A DNA stretch of 39,297 bases from a virus, in the IMG/VR virus record IMGVR_UViG_3300003322_000702, positions 1 through 39,297 of that record. The stretch is one strand, 5' to 3'. The notes beneath the pieces were generated by a model. The model saw nothing but the letters and a program-made list of their open reading frames with translations. It was not told the origin of the DNA and searched no databases. Of this stretch, positions 9,997 to 16,952 are shown piece by piece. How positions within the stretch are numbered: the first letter of the stretch is position 1; every line of letters starts with the position of its first letter. The position numbers were made by a program, and so were the translations under genes.

Positions 9997-10037
9997 CCGC
10001 CGCCCGCCCACCAGGCGGCGGCAGCTTCTAGTTTTTT
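9997..10037 (-). promoter_or_regulatory. Programmed -1 ribosomal frameshift site (A AAA AAC plus stem)
   Basis: On the minus strand the last sense codons of the chaperone are GCA AAA AAC TAG, giving the canonical X XXY YYZ heptamer A AAA AAC at 10037-10031. Nine nucleotides downstream an 8-bp perfect GC stem can form (CCGCCGCC at 10021-10014 with GGCGGCGG at 10004-9997, 9-nt loop). The -1 frame continues without a stop into the DUF1799-like domain. Slippery site, spacing and stem are all directly visible; use in vivo is inferred from the conserved tail G/GT strategy. Confidence 0.82.
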
Positions 10038-10369
10038 GCCTTGGCGCCGCTGATGGAGTCGTAGTAGGCTTTAACGGTGGTTGGACGGACCGGGTGCAGG
10101 TCCATCAGCGCCGCTAGGTTCTGGTCGTTGAATTCCAGTGGCGTGCCACTTTCGTCCGCCACATCCTCCCAGCCGACCATGACTTTGGCGATCACTTCGC
10201 TGTCTTTAACGGTGCCGGCGGCGACGGCCGCCGACATCTCGTCCAGTTCGGACTGCGACAGGCGCTTGAAGATGGCGGTGAACACATTCGATACGGCACT
10301 GCCGTTATCACCTGGGAAGGTGACTTTGACTTTGCACTTGTAGGTCGGGGTGGCTGCGATTTTGAACAT
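10028..10369 (-). CDS. Phage tail assembly chaperone (G-type)
   Basis: A small acidic-helical protein of 113 aa directly after the tail tube. It begins with a beta segment (YKCKVKVTFPGDNGSAVSNVFTAIFKRL) and continues with helices (SQSELDEMSAAVAAG, FNDQNLAALMDLHPVRPTTVKAYYDSI), the usual pattern of tail assembly chaperones. It terminates at TAG 10030-10028 immediately after a slippery heptamer, so a fraction of ribosomes should yield the longer GT-type product. Role: chaperoning the tape measure during tail assembly in the cytoplasm. Two CGTTAAA motifs are inside (10070, 10205). Confidence 0.85.
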   Translation of the reverse strand: MFKIAATPTYKCKVKVTFPGDNGSAVSNVFTAIFKRLSQSELDEMSAAVAAGTVKDSEVIAKVMVGWEDVADESGTPLEFNDQNLAALMDLHPVRPTTVKAYYDSISGAKAKN

Positions 10370-10449
10370 ACTCGGTTCCTCTTATAAGTAGGGATGCTGT
10401 AAACGGGGTAACGGTGTTATTGCGCTCCGTGGTGCGGGAGCGGATAGGT

Positions 10450-11397
10450 TTAAGTAGTGCTGATCGCGATCTCGTCGTTGCCCGCGACAGGAACCGGCTG
10501 CAGCGTCAGCTTGTAGGCGACGAGTTCGTCGACCTTGTCGTAGCCGACATCGATGATCCGTGCCAGCATGTTCAAGCCAACCTTCTTGCCGGCCGCGCTG
10601 CCATGAGTGGTCGTTACGGGAACAACGGCCCCGGACTGGGCGATGTCAAAGGGGTTGAAGGTGGCCAGATCAGGAGCGAGCACAGTCAGCGAGGACGTCG
10701 GGGTGCGGTCAGTGATCGTGATTTCGCGTTGCGGGCCAGGCAGGTCCATGCGATTGACCTTGTTGCCAAAGCCCCAGTCCAGGGCGGAGAACGGCATCGC
10801 CACGCCGTTGACGGATGCCGCCAGGGTGTTGATGCTGTTGACGCCTTCTTCAATCGGCCAGCCGGTCCGGGTAACGGCCGACGGTGCCTGGACGGCAGGA
10901 GCCACATACAGGAAGTCGAAGGCGAACGACAGCATTGGGGTAGCCTTCGCCCCTATCTTGCCTTTGACTTCGCCACGACCACCGGTCAGGACGTGCAGCG
11001 TGCCGTCGATATTGACGTAGGCGGTAATGCTGCTGAAGCCCGAGCTAACCAGGTTGTAATTGACGGACGTGGCCGCAACGATCGTTTCGGCTGTACCACA
11101 TGCCTGGATCAGTGGACTCCACTTTGGTGACGTGCCCAGGGTGCCGGAGCCAGCCAGCGCAACGTCAAAGGTCAACTTCGCCCAGGACGAAACGATGATG
11201 TCGCCGCTGTTACCCAGATATGGCAGCTCGATGTTGCGGGCCACCTTGTCGTTGTCCATCGGCGTCAAGACCACGTTACGGGCTTCGATCCAGTTGGCGG
11301 CGCCGGTCGGCGTCGAATCGACACCGTAAGCGGCTTCCAACTTCACCAGGATGGCTTTATTTTTCAGGTGTCGCGGTGCCCCGATCAGGTTAGCCAT
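10450..11397 (-). CDS. Phage tail tube protein (major tail protein)
   Basis: A 315-aa beta-rich protein upstream of the chaperone pair. Its N-terminus (KNKAILVKLEAAYGVDSTPTGAANWIEARNVVLTP) is typical of tail tube proteins of B3-like transposable phages. The absence of a sheath gene beside it supports a non-contractile tail. No membrane segments or catalytic motifs. An 80-bp gap separates it from the chaperone; it overlaps the small gene upstream by a few codons. Confidence 0.85.
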   Translation of the reverse strand: MANLIGAPRHLKNKAILVKLEAAYGVDSTPTGAANWIEARNVVLTPMDNDKVARNIELPYLGNSGDIIVSSWAKLTFDVALAGSGTLGTSPKWSPLIQACGTAETIVAATSVNYNLVSSGFSSITAYVNIDGTLHVLTGGRGEVKGKIGAKATPMLSFAFDFLYVAPAVQAPSAVTRTGWPIEEGVNSINTLAASVNGVAMPFSALDWGFGNKVNRMDLPGPQREITITDRTPTSSLTVLAPDLATFNPFDIAQSGAVVPVTTTHGSAAGKKVGLNMLARIIDVGYDKVDELVAYKLTLQPVPVAGNDEIAISTT

Positions 11398-11620
11398 GCT
11401 TCTTCTCCTTCATAGGTTTATCGAACTGGCCAACCTGGCCAGCGGTGGGTTCATCCTGCGCAGCCTGCTCGGCCGGCTGCTTTACTTTTTCCAGCGGCTG
11501 TCCATCGACGCGGGTACGTACGCCAGTCACGGGATCTGCGACGTAGCTACCGCCGACGCCCCAATGCGGGCAGTTAGTAAAGCTCAGGGGAGTGCCGCCC
11601 CCGATGTTGTTGGTGCTCAT
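11390..11620 (-). CDS. Small conserved phage protein between tail terminator and tail tube
   Basis: A 76-aa hydrophilic protein whose ATG overlaps the preceding stop (ATGA at 11617-11620). It contains a short Gly/Pro/Asn-rich N-terminus and a Lys/Glu-rich tail. It occupies the position of Mu gp38-like or DUF2635-type small proteins. Function is unknown; translational coupling and synteny are the evidence that it is real. Confidence 0.65.
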   Translation of the reverse strand: MSTNNIGGGTPLSFTNCPHWGVGGSYVADPVTGVRTRVDGQPLEKVKQPAEQAAQDEPTAGQVGQFDKPMKEKKHG

Positions 11621-12039
11621 AAAACGCTCCTGTCATAAGTCGCCGTTAAATAAATGTCCTGCCACCACATGTGGCCGTCCTTGAAGGCCAGCAGCGCTCC
11701 ACGGCCGCGCTGCAGCGGGTCGAATTCGGGTGCAGGCTGCCAGCCAAGCAACGCGGCCTTGACCTGGGCACGCAGGACCTCCATGTCCTGGCCGGCGGCC
11801 ACGCCCTTGGTGTCACTGAGATTGCGCACGACCAGCACGACGCCTAAGGTCATGTTGACGCGCTGGATAACCTGGTCAGCCATGGCGCTCGGCAGCGGAT
11901 CGTCGCCCAGCGAGATCACGAAGGCAGCCGGCGTGGCCTTGGGATTGGCCTCGACTGCGTTTTGAAACTGGGCAGCGGCGCCGACCTGTTTTAACGCCGG
12001 AACGCTGGCCTTCAGGTAAGCGACCACGTCATCGATCAT
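11617..12039 (-). CDS. Gp37-like head-tail connection / tail terminator protein
   Basis: A 140-aa protein in the Mu gp37 (DUF1834-type) slot. It begins with a helix (MIDDVVAYLKASVPALKQVGAAAQF), then FVISLGDDPLPS, a strand region (TLGVVLVVRNL), and ends with WWQDIYLTATYDRSVL, the form usual for tail terminator/completion proteins that cap the tail tube. It overlaps the upstream gp36-like gene by ATGA. Two CGTTAAA motifs are inside. Confidence 0.8.
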   Translation of the reverse strand: MIDDVVAYLKASVPALKQVGAAAQFQNAVEANPKATPAAFVISLGDDPLPSAMADQVIQRVNMTLGVVLVVRNLSDTKGVAAGQDMEVLRAQVKAALLGWQPAPEFDPLQRGRGALLAFKDGHMWWQDIYLTATYDRSVL

Positions 12040-12434
12040 GGCCGTCCCATACGCTTAAAGACCGACGGCACCTGGGGCGCCATGACGACCATGGCAGGCG
12101 CAAACTGCGGCTCGGGCGCAGCCACTTGCAGCATGACCACGCCGGCCTGCACGTCTTTGAGCCAGCTAACCGCATCGGTGTAATCGTTGCGGGCGCGCTC
12201 CGTCACCGAATCGCCGAGCAGGTTGTAGCGGGCGATGGCGCAGGCAACCTGGGTCAGCTTAGCCGGCACCGGCACCAGGGGCAGCGTGTAGCCGCCGATC
12301 AGGTAGCCGTCGATCATGGCATCGGCATCAGCCAGGATGACGTCCAGGGCGCCAGGGTCCAGCGCGGATTCCCGTTGCGCGATCTCTTCGGTGCCGTATC
12401 GCTGTGCCATGTCTTCACGCAGTGCGTACGTCAT
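12036..12434 (-). CDS. Gp36-like (DUF1320) head-tail connector protein
   Basis: A 132-aa protein with the DUF1320 hallmark MTYALREDMAQRYGTEEIAQ followed by a helical block (ALDVILADADAMIDGYLIGGYTLPL, VACAIARYNLLGD). This family (Mu gp36) forms the head-completion/adaptor ring between portal and tail. ATG overlaps nothing upstream but lies 3 bp after the gp35-like stop; its own stop overlaps the next ATG. Confidence 0.9.
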   Translation of the reverse strand: MTYALREDMAQRYGTEEIAQRESALDPGALDVILADADAMIDGYLIGGYTLPLVPVPAKLTQVACAIARYNLLGDSVTERARNDYTDAVSWLKDVQAGVVMLQVAAPEPQFAPAMVVMAPQVPSVFKRMGRP

Positions 12435-12437
12435 GGC

Positions 12438-12872
12438 TTACTCTTCGTCCTGCGCATCGGCGCCACGCACCGGGGCGACGATCAGCCGTGCATCGTCGTG
12501 CAGGTGCTTGAGCTGCGTGTCGCTCAGCTCGTGCAGGGGCACTTGGATTGCGCTACGGCCCCAGACGCGCCCTGCGCGGCGATAACCATCGTGCGGGGCG
12601 GAGACGTTGATCGCGTGAATGCCGAGGATCGCGGCCATGGCGACTGGGCGCTGCTGGGCCTCGCCTTCGGTAACCGCGCCTGACGATTCCGACTTCATCA
12701 CGTGGTCACTCGCAGTCGGGGAGCCAACCGGATTCGAGGATGGCTCTTGGCCACCGATGTTTTCCGCGCCCTGGTTGCCGCCCTGGCTGATCGTATCCAC
12801 GGGCTTGCCTTGCGGTGCGGTACGCTGGTCGCCACCCGTACCGGCCGCGACCTTTTTGACGTTTTTTGCCAT
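12438..12872 (-). CDS. Gp35 / FluMu N-terminal-like phage protein
   Basis: A 144-aa protein starting at ATG 12872, chosen because AGGAG lies six bases upstream; a TTG two codons earlier overlaps that Shine-Dalgarno. The first 80 residues are Gly/Ser/Asn/Gln-rich and probably disordered. The C-terminal 60 carry the Mu gp35 pattern IHAINVSAPHDGYRRAGRVWGRSA...LSDTQLKHLHDDARLIV. The position between major capsid and gp36 is conserved in Mu-like phages. Function is unproven. Confidence 0.8.
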   Translation of the reverse strand: MAKNVKKVAAGTGGDQRTAPQGKPVDTISQGGNQGAENIGGQEPSSNPVGSPTASDHVMKSESSGAVTEGEAQQRPVAMAAILGIHAINVSAPHDGYRRAGRVWGRSAIQVPLHELSDTQLKHLHDDARLIVAPVRGADAQDEE

Positions 12873-12949
12873 GTTCAACTCCTGGGGCTATTTATATAGA
12901 GGTGGTCCACCCACCTGTGATGCGTGGACCACGTTGCTGGAATACCGAA

Positions 12950-14026
12950 TTACGGAGCAACCAGGGGAGCGGAGCCGTCCGAACCGAAGCACAACTGCCA
13001 GAAGCCGTAGCCGCCTGCAGCACGCGCTTCTGCGCCGAACTTGTATTCGCGGCGGTTGAAGACGCCGTCGGACTGCGGATCGGTCTGCTGGACGAAGACC
13101 GGCGCCTTGCGTTCCTGGTAGATGAACGGCTTGACCGGTTTCTTGGTATCGAGCAGATACCAGGCGGTCTTGGAAGTCAGGCGGGCGTCGACCACGACGG
13201 TGTATGCGTTCTTGTACGGATTCGGCTTGCCGTCTTCCAAGCGGTCGGTCGTCATCAGCGCATTGGCGGTCGTCTTCAGCGCTGGCGGGACCAGCAACGT
13301 GTCCGGAATGACACCCAGCGGACGGCCCTCGTCATCGGTGAACTGCATCATGGCAGTGTCGGCTTCGCCCAGGCTGGCATTGGCCGCGTTCAGGCTGGCC
13401 ACCGACAGTTGCGCGGTTCCTTTGTTGCTGACCGAGGCGATGGTACCGTCGGCCTGGCGCACCGGGTGGTCGGTATCGACGAAGTATTGCCCGTCATAGC
13501 ATGGGGTGCTCATGGCGCCGTTCACCACGCCGAAGATGATCTCGTCGGGCAGTTGCTTGGCCGACTCGCCCGCCATCTGCGCCTGAGGACCATAGATGCC
13601 CAGGTTGTCGTCTTCGATGTCGTTGCGGTCGACCGACACGGTAGCTTCAAAGTCCTGGTTGACGATCACATACTTGAACGCTTCCAGAGCTTTAACGGTC
13701 TTCTCGCCGATCCAGGCACGCATGCGCGGGAACTTGGAGAGCCATGCGTAGTCGTTCTGACCGCTCGTCGACGGCACCTTCATGGCGATCTTTTCCCAGT
13801 TCGACGGCGCCGCAGCGAAGGCGTTGTTGAACGTGGTCTTCAGACTGATGAACAGGTTGGTGATCGTTTCCTTGTTGATCAGCATGCCGACGGCTGGGAA
13901 CAACATGGTGGTGTCGGCGTGCGGCGGCTGCAGCGTGCCCAGGTGATGCGAGAACACGGCGACCAGGGCGAGCAGCACCAGGCCAACCACACCGATCAGA
14001 CTATGGGAAGTGAGTTTGCTTTTCAT
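12950..14026 (-). CDS. Major capsid protein, Mu gpT-like, with unusual hydrophobic N-terminal leader
   Basis: Residues 48-358 are a Mu gpT-like major capsid protein: MLINKETITNLFISLKTTFNNAF at its start, then WLSKFPRMRAWIGEKTVKAL, DIEDDNLGIYGPQAQMAGESA and a C-terminal KFGAEARAAGGYGFWQLCFG. The reading frame opens 47 codons earlier, at an ATG with an AAAGG Shine-Dalgarno nine bases upstream, and the extra residues contain an 18-residue hydrophobic segment (about 9-26). No Shine-Dalgarno precedes Met48. The leader may be cleaved or may be a local peculiarity. One CGTTAAA motif is inside (13691). Confidence 0.92.
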   Translation of the reverse strand: MKSKLTSHSLIGVVGLVLLALVAVFSHHLGTLQPPHADTTMLFPAVGMLINKETITNLFISLKTTFNNAFAAAPSNWEKIAMKVPSTSGQNDYAWLSKFPRMRAWIGEKTVKALEAFKYVIVNQDFEATVSVDRNDIEDDNLGIYGPQAQMAGESAKQLPDEIIFGVVNGAMSTPCYDGQYFVDTDHPVRQADGTIASVSNKGTAQLSVASLNAANASLGEADTAMMQFTDDEGRPLGVIPDTLLVPPALKTTANALMTTDRLEDGKPNPYKNAYTVVVDARLTSKTAWYLLDTKKPVKPFIYQERKAPVFVQQTDPQSDGVFNRREYKFGAEARAAGGYGFWQLCFGSDGSAPLVAP

Positions 14027-14071
14027 TTATGTATACCTTTAGTGTTGGTCAGACTGTTGGCGGGAATCCGA

Positions 14072-14473
14072 TTACTCGACCCAGACGCCGTCGGAGTCGA
14101 TGCCCATGACCTTGCCGGACGGCGAACGGGTATTGGCGCCGTTGGTCTTGGCGACGGTCTGGTCGTCGACGATGTAGCAGACCTTGCCCAGGCAGGACTG
14201 GTCGACTGGATCGGTAGCGCTATTTGCCCACTTGAACAGCTTTTCGCGGCGCACGACGATGGACTGCGCGCCGTCGGCGCCGCCCGTGTTGTCGATGAAC
14301 TGCTCGGCGCGGCCCAGGTACGTCAGGTTGACGCCGGGACCACCAGGTACAACGAAACCGGCCGCGTTGGCGGCGACCTGCGCACCGGAGTAGATTTTGA
14401 CGTTGGCTGCGACGGGCAAACCGAGAGTGCAGGTTTCCTTGTACGGAGTGTTGCGGTCTTTGGTGAGGGACAT
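14072..14473 (-). CDS. Capsid decoration / DUF2190-like protein
   Basis: A 133-aa beta-rich protein between protease/scaffold and major capsid, with GGAGG just upstream of its ATG. Segments such as AANVKIYSGAQVAANAAGFVVPG and KVMGIDSDGVWVE are typical of small head-stabilising proteins (DUF2190-like) in this position. Predicted to decorate or cement the mature capsid lattice. Family assignment is moderate. Confidence 0.7.
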   Translation of the reverse strand: MSLTKDRNTPYKETCTLGLPVAANVKIYSGAQVAANAAGFVVPGGPGVNLTYLGRAEQFIDNTGGADGAQSIVVRREKLFKWANSATDPVDQSCLGKVCYIVDDQTVAKTNGANTRSPSGKVMGIDSDGVWVE

Positions 14474-14507
14474 TCAGGCCTCCAGATGAGTACGGTGTTA
14501 AAAAACA

Positions 14508-15071
14508 TTACTGCTCGGACTTCAGCGTCGCGGCAAACTGTTCATGGGTGACGCCCAAGGCCGCGCACAGGGCGACCTGGTTCTCGGTCAGGCCCGCTGC
14601 GTTCGTCGTCTCGGCCGGCGGGTTGCCGTTGGTTTGCATGCCGTTCAGGGCGGCGATGGCCGGCGCCTGGTCGATGAATGCGGACAAGGCCGCCATGTCC
14701 TTGGCGCCCAGGGAGCGTGCCCAGGCTTCCTGCTGGGGCAGTAGCTTGCCGGCGCTCAGGGCATCCTTCACCAACTTGTCGATGCGGCCGGCGTTGGTCT
14801 CACTGGACAGACTGGCGAGTTGGGCCTGCACCGCCTGCATGGCGGCGATAGGGACATACTTGGTCGGGTCAGGTTCGGCCGAGGACAGGCTGACGATGCT
14901 GGTGCGCTGCGCTGCCAGGTAGCCTTTCAGGTCGAACGATGCCGCTGCCGCAGCGGTCGGGTCTTCTTTGATCATGCCGATCAGCTTCTGCAGCTCGGCC
15001 TTGACGTCGTCGGGGGTACTGGTCAGCGGCAGATTGAGCATCCAGCGCAGTTGTTCCAGCAATTCATCCAT
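14508..15071 (-). CDS. Nested scaffold protein Z (internal initiation within the protease gene)
   Basis: Inside the gpI-like gene an ATG at 15071-15069 (MDELLEQLRWMLNLPL) is preceded at six bases by a strong AGGAG, giving a 187-aa helical protein identical to the C-terminal half. Mu makes its scaffold Z by the same in-frame internal start in gene I. The visible ribosome-binding site is the evidence here; the assembly role as removable inner scaffold is by homology. Confidence 0.8.
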   Translation of the reverse strand: MDELLEQLRWMLNLPLTSTPDDVKAELQKLIGMIKEDPTAAAAASFDLKGYLAAQRTSIVSLSSAEPDPTKYVPIAAMQAVQAQLASLSSETNAGRIDKLVKDALSAGKLLPQQEAWARSLGAKDMAALSAFIDQAPAIAALNGMQTNGNPPAETTNAAGLTENQVALCAALGVTHEQFAATLKSEQ

Positions 15072-15632
15072 GGGGTTCTCCTGGGACAGTGGGGTTGGGT
15101 TGGGAAGAGAGAAATGCAGCGTGGCTGCGGACAGCAGCACTTCATCCATGCCATCGATGGCCGGATCGTTGGTGATAGCCGCCATATAAAGAGCGGTGAC
15201 GGCACCAGTTGTCTTGTCATAGCCGATGACCGGCGACGCGAACCTGTATTCGCTGGCCGCGATCATGGCCGAGGCGCGGTCGGTCCATTTGACATCGATG
15301 GCGAAGAGACCAACGCCATCGCGCCACTCCAACTTGGAGAACCAGCCGGCCGCCGGCGCTGGGTTGCCGGTCTTCTTCGCCAGCAGGGTCTGGTGCTCGT
15401 AGTCGATGACATATGGCGTCTCACGGGCGGCCGCCGCGTCGATCAACACCTGCGCCAGCGCAGCGTCAATGTTCCAGAACGGCACATCAGCGGGGCGGCC
15501 ATCGCGGGCGCAAAACTGACCAGCCGGCAGTAGCTGCAGCTCGTTGCCGGTGGACAGTGCGCTGGAACAGGCCGCTACCGCCAGCGCGCCTCCGGCTGCG
15601 TGAGTTGATTGGTGTGTGATTGACTTGGGCAT
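14508..15632 (-). CDS. Mu gpI-like prohead protease with scaffold domain
   Basis: A 374-aa protein matching Mu-like prophage I protein: ELQLLPAGQFCARDGRPADVPFWNID, PYVIDYEHQTLLAKKTG, AAGWFSKLEWRDGVGLFAIDVKW and EYRFASPVIGYDK in the N-terminal protease half. A helical scaffold region follows after residue 188. Processing of scaffold and capsid inside the prohead is the family role. It is the first gene after the late activator site at 15667-15689. An internal start (separate entry) would give the free scaffold. Confidence 0.92.
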   Translation of the reverse strand: MPKSITHQSTHAAGGALAVAACSSALSTGNELQLLPAGQFCARDGRPADVPFWNIDAALAQVLIDAAAARETPYVIDYEHQTLLAKKTGNPAPAAGWFSKLEWRDGVGLFAIDVKWTDRASAMIAASEYRFASPVIGYDKTTGAVTALYMAAITNDPAIDGMDEVLLSAATLHFSLPNPTPLSQENPMDELLEQLRWMLNLPLTSTPDDVKAELQKLIGMIKEDPTAAAAASFDLKGYLAAQRTSIVSLSSAEPDPTKYVPIAAMQAVQAQLASLSSETNAGRIDKLVKDALSAGKLLPQQEAWARSLGAKDMAALSAFIDQAPAIAALNGMQTNGNPPAETTNAAGLTENQVALCAALGVTHEQFAATLKSEQ

Positions 15633-15666
15633 GTCGCCATGGTGTCAGGGCGACCACACTGTAGAC

Positions 15667-15689
15667 AGACTGACTGATGTCAGCAGTGG
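15667..15689 (-). promoter_or_regulatory. Late promoter activator site (Mor/C-family dyad)
   Basis: The block reads, on plus, AGACTGACTGATGTCAG then CAGTGG and is repeated with one mismatch at 25715-25737. The core is an inverted repeat, CTGAC-4-GTCAG. A weak minus-strand -10 candidate TACAGT lies at 15663-15658. It sits only about 35 bp upstream of the protease start. Binding by the phage Mor-like activator is inferred from the identity of the two sites. Confidence 0.7.
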
Positions 15690-15909
15690 CTGTACAGAAG
15701 GGAAAGATGCTCGGGAAGGTAAAAGAGCGGCGCGAAAATCAAGCTTGCCCCCGCGATATTCGAAACAGATCGGAGCGTGATTGCCAAATTTGGCGTGTCA
15801 ATGACTTCGGCAGGCGTCGCACTAGTGCGCGTTACGATTTGCAGACAATTTAACGGGTGTTTAACGCTTGGTTTGGAGCGGGTGTGCGGAAAGCTTCAAG
15901 TTGGGATTC

Positions 15910-15928
15910 AAAAAGCCCGTAGCGGGCT
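15910..15928 (-). terminator. Rho-independent terminator of the cargo operon
   Basis: On the minus strand a perfect 6-bp GC-rich stem AGCCCG/CGGGCT with a 3-nt loop is followed immediately by five U residues, 40 bp after the stop of the second cargo gene. It would isolate the cargo pair from the late head operon. Confidence 0.85.
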
Positions 15929-15967
15929 GAAACGCAACATGGCTACCGCAGGCCCGCTGATCAGGAT

Positions 15968-16342
15968 TTAACCTCCGTTCGCTTGAGGCACAGAAGTATC
16001 CCAGTCGGACGCTTCCATCAGGACAGCGACGTTGGAGCCATCCCCCCATATCGGTGCGCTAAGGCCCCAATAGAAAAAGTGTGCAGTTGCTCCACTGGAT
16101 AATTTCTTTTGACTGCGCTTACCCGCCTTCGTATAAAGGACGACGAGTTCGCCCGCATTTATCTGCTGGTCGGCAAACCAGTACATAGATTGTTGTCGGC
16201 CAGAGGTGCCATTGGAATCGGGACTCTTGCGAGAGCAAAACAGCACATACTGTCCTACGTCAACATTAGTGGTCGCCTTGATTACAACTCGTTCCTTGTC
16301 CGCCACCCCAGCGTCGGGAAATGATCGAATCTTAAGCTTCAT
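15968..16342 (-). CDS. Cargo (moron) gene 2: small soluble beta-rich protein of unknown function
   Basis: A 124-aa protein starting at ATG 16342, which overlaps the stop of cargo gene 1 (ATGA). It begins MKLKIRSFPDAGVADKERVVIKA, has strand-rich segments (VGQYVLFCSRK, INAGELVVLYTKAG) and an aromatic motif HFFYWGLSAPIWGDGSNVAVLMEASDW. No signal peptide or membrane segment. The fold looks like a compact beta sandwich, possibly lamin-tail-like, but this is a guess. Codon and base use are more AT-rich than the surrounding head genes. Tight coupling to a two-TM protein suggests the two work together at the membrane, for example in superinfection exclusion or defence. Confidence 0.75.
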   Translation of the reverse strand: MKLKIRSFPDAGVADKERVVIKATTNVDVGQYVLFCSRKSPDSNGTSGRQQSMYWFADQQINAGELVVLYTKAGKRSQKKLSSGATAHFFYWGLSAPIWGDGSNVAVLMEASDWDTSVPQANGG

Positions 16343-16803
16343 TTCATTTTTACCTTCGCAACGATACCGATAATGACTATGACTATCCCGACTCCCAGAC
16401 AAAGATATCCAGTCGGCTTGTTGGGGTCCCATGCTGATGGTGTGTACCCTAAAATCAAGGCTCCCATGGTCATCATGGCACCATAAACGATATCGGCTGC
16501 GTCTGACGTCTTCAATTTTTCCTGAGTGATGCCCAGTTGAAGTTTGGTTTCATAGTACTTGTCACGATATGGGGTCAATTCGGACTTTTCCTCTTCGAGT
16601 TTGTCTAATTCACCCAAGAGCATTTTTTGAACGCCAGGCTGCGATAGGTCTTCTTGGCTAAGTTCTCGCTTTAGCATGGAATGCGTCTTGCGTGGTTTAT
16701 CGGTGTTCGATGCTACCGGCGTGGCCCCAACCTCGTCAGTTAGTGCATCATGCTCTATTTTTTCGTCTGCGTTTTGCACTTGACAGCAGTCCTTTGTAGG
16801 CAA
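16339..16803 (-). CDS. Cargo (moron) gene 1: coiled-coil protein with two C-terminal TM segments
   Basis: A 154-aa protein. Residues 1-45 are polar and probably disordered; 48-100 are Glu/Lys/Leu-rich and form a likely coiled coil (MLLGELDKLEEEKSELTPYRDKYYETK). Two hydrophobic segments follow at about 105-120 and 132-149, ending in a short basic tail. Predicted inner-membrane protein with a cytosolic coiled-coil sensor-like arm. It is preceded by a 150-bp AT-rich leader with its own promoter and is followed by an overlapping partner gene. It contains no CGTTAAA motif. I do not recognise a family; the layout resembles two-gene exclusion/defence modules carried by prophages. Confidence 0.75.
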   Translation of the reverse strand: MPTKDCCQVQNADEKIEHDALTDEVGATPVASNTDKPRKTHSMLKRELSQEDLSQPGVQKMLLGELDKLEEEKSELTPYRDKYYETKLQLGITQEKLKTSDAADIVYGAMMTMGALILGYTPSAWDPNKPTGYLCLGVGIVIVIIGIVAKVKMK

Positions 16804-16910
16804 TGGTTGTTAAATGTCCCGATCCAAGTTTCAAAAAGTCGAGCAACATGCGAAAGACTTGCCCGTATATCGTTCCAGTCGACCGCAGTCATCGTTGCCG
16901 GCAGCTAGTA

Positions 16911-16916
16911 ATTATA
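16911..16916 (-). promoter_or_regulatory. Promoter (-10) of the cargo operon
   Basis: A consensus TATAAT on the minus strand in an AT-rich island about 110 bp upstream of cargo gene 1. The -35 is weak; a TTGCCA at 16935-16930 is too close (13-bp spacer), so I mark only the -10. An own promoter plus own terminator is the definition of a moron. Confidence 0.6.
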
Positions 16917-16952
16917 AATCAACTACCTTTGGCAACAGGACTGCGCGGGTGG

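Larger units (their letters stand above)
15633..15967. other. Intergenic late-control region (335 bp)
   Basis: No gene is supported here. From left to right it holds the late activator dyad (15667-15689), a GC-rich stretch, two head-to-tail TTTAACG motifs exactly 11 bp apart (15849-15855, 15860-15866) and the terminator of the cargo operon (15910-15928). The short plus-strand open frame at 15777-15971 has no ribosome-binding site and covers the terminator, so it is not taken as a gene. Confidence 0.7.

Noticed and set aside
13885-13906. Alternative capsid start at Met48 or Met41
   Set aside because: Neither has a Shine-Dalgarno sequence upstream, while the longer start has one; kept as an open question in the findings.
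12866-14551. A 561-codon plus-strand open frame opposite the capsid genes
   Set aside because: It is antisense to the gpT-like and DUF2190-like genes, His/Arg/Gly-rich with no domain pattern, and arises from GC-rich codon bias of the real genes.
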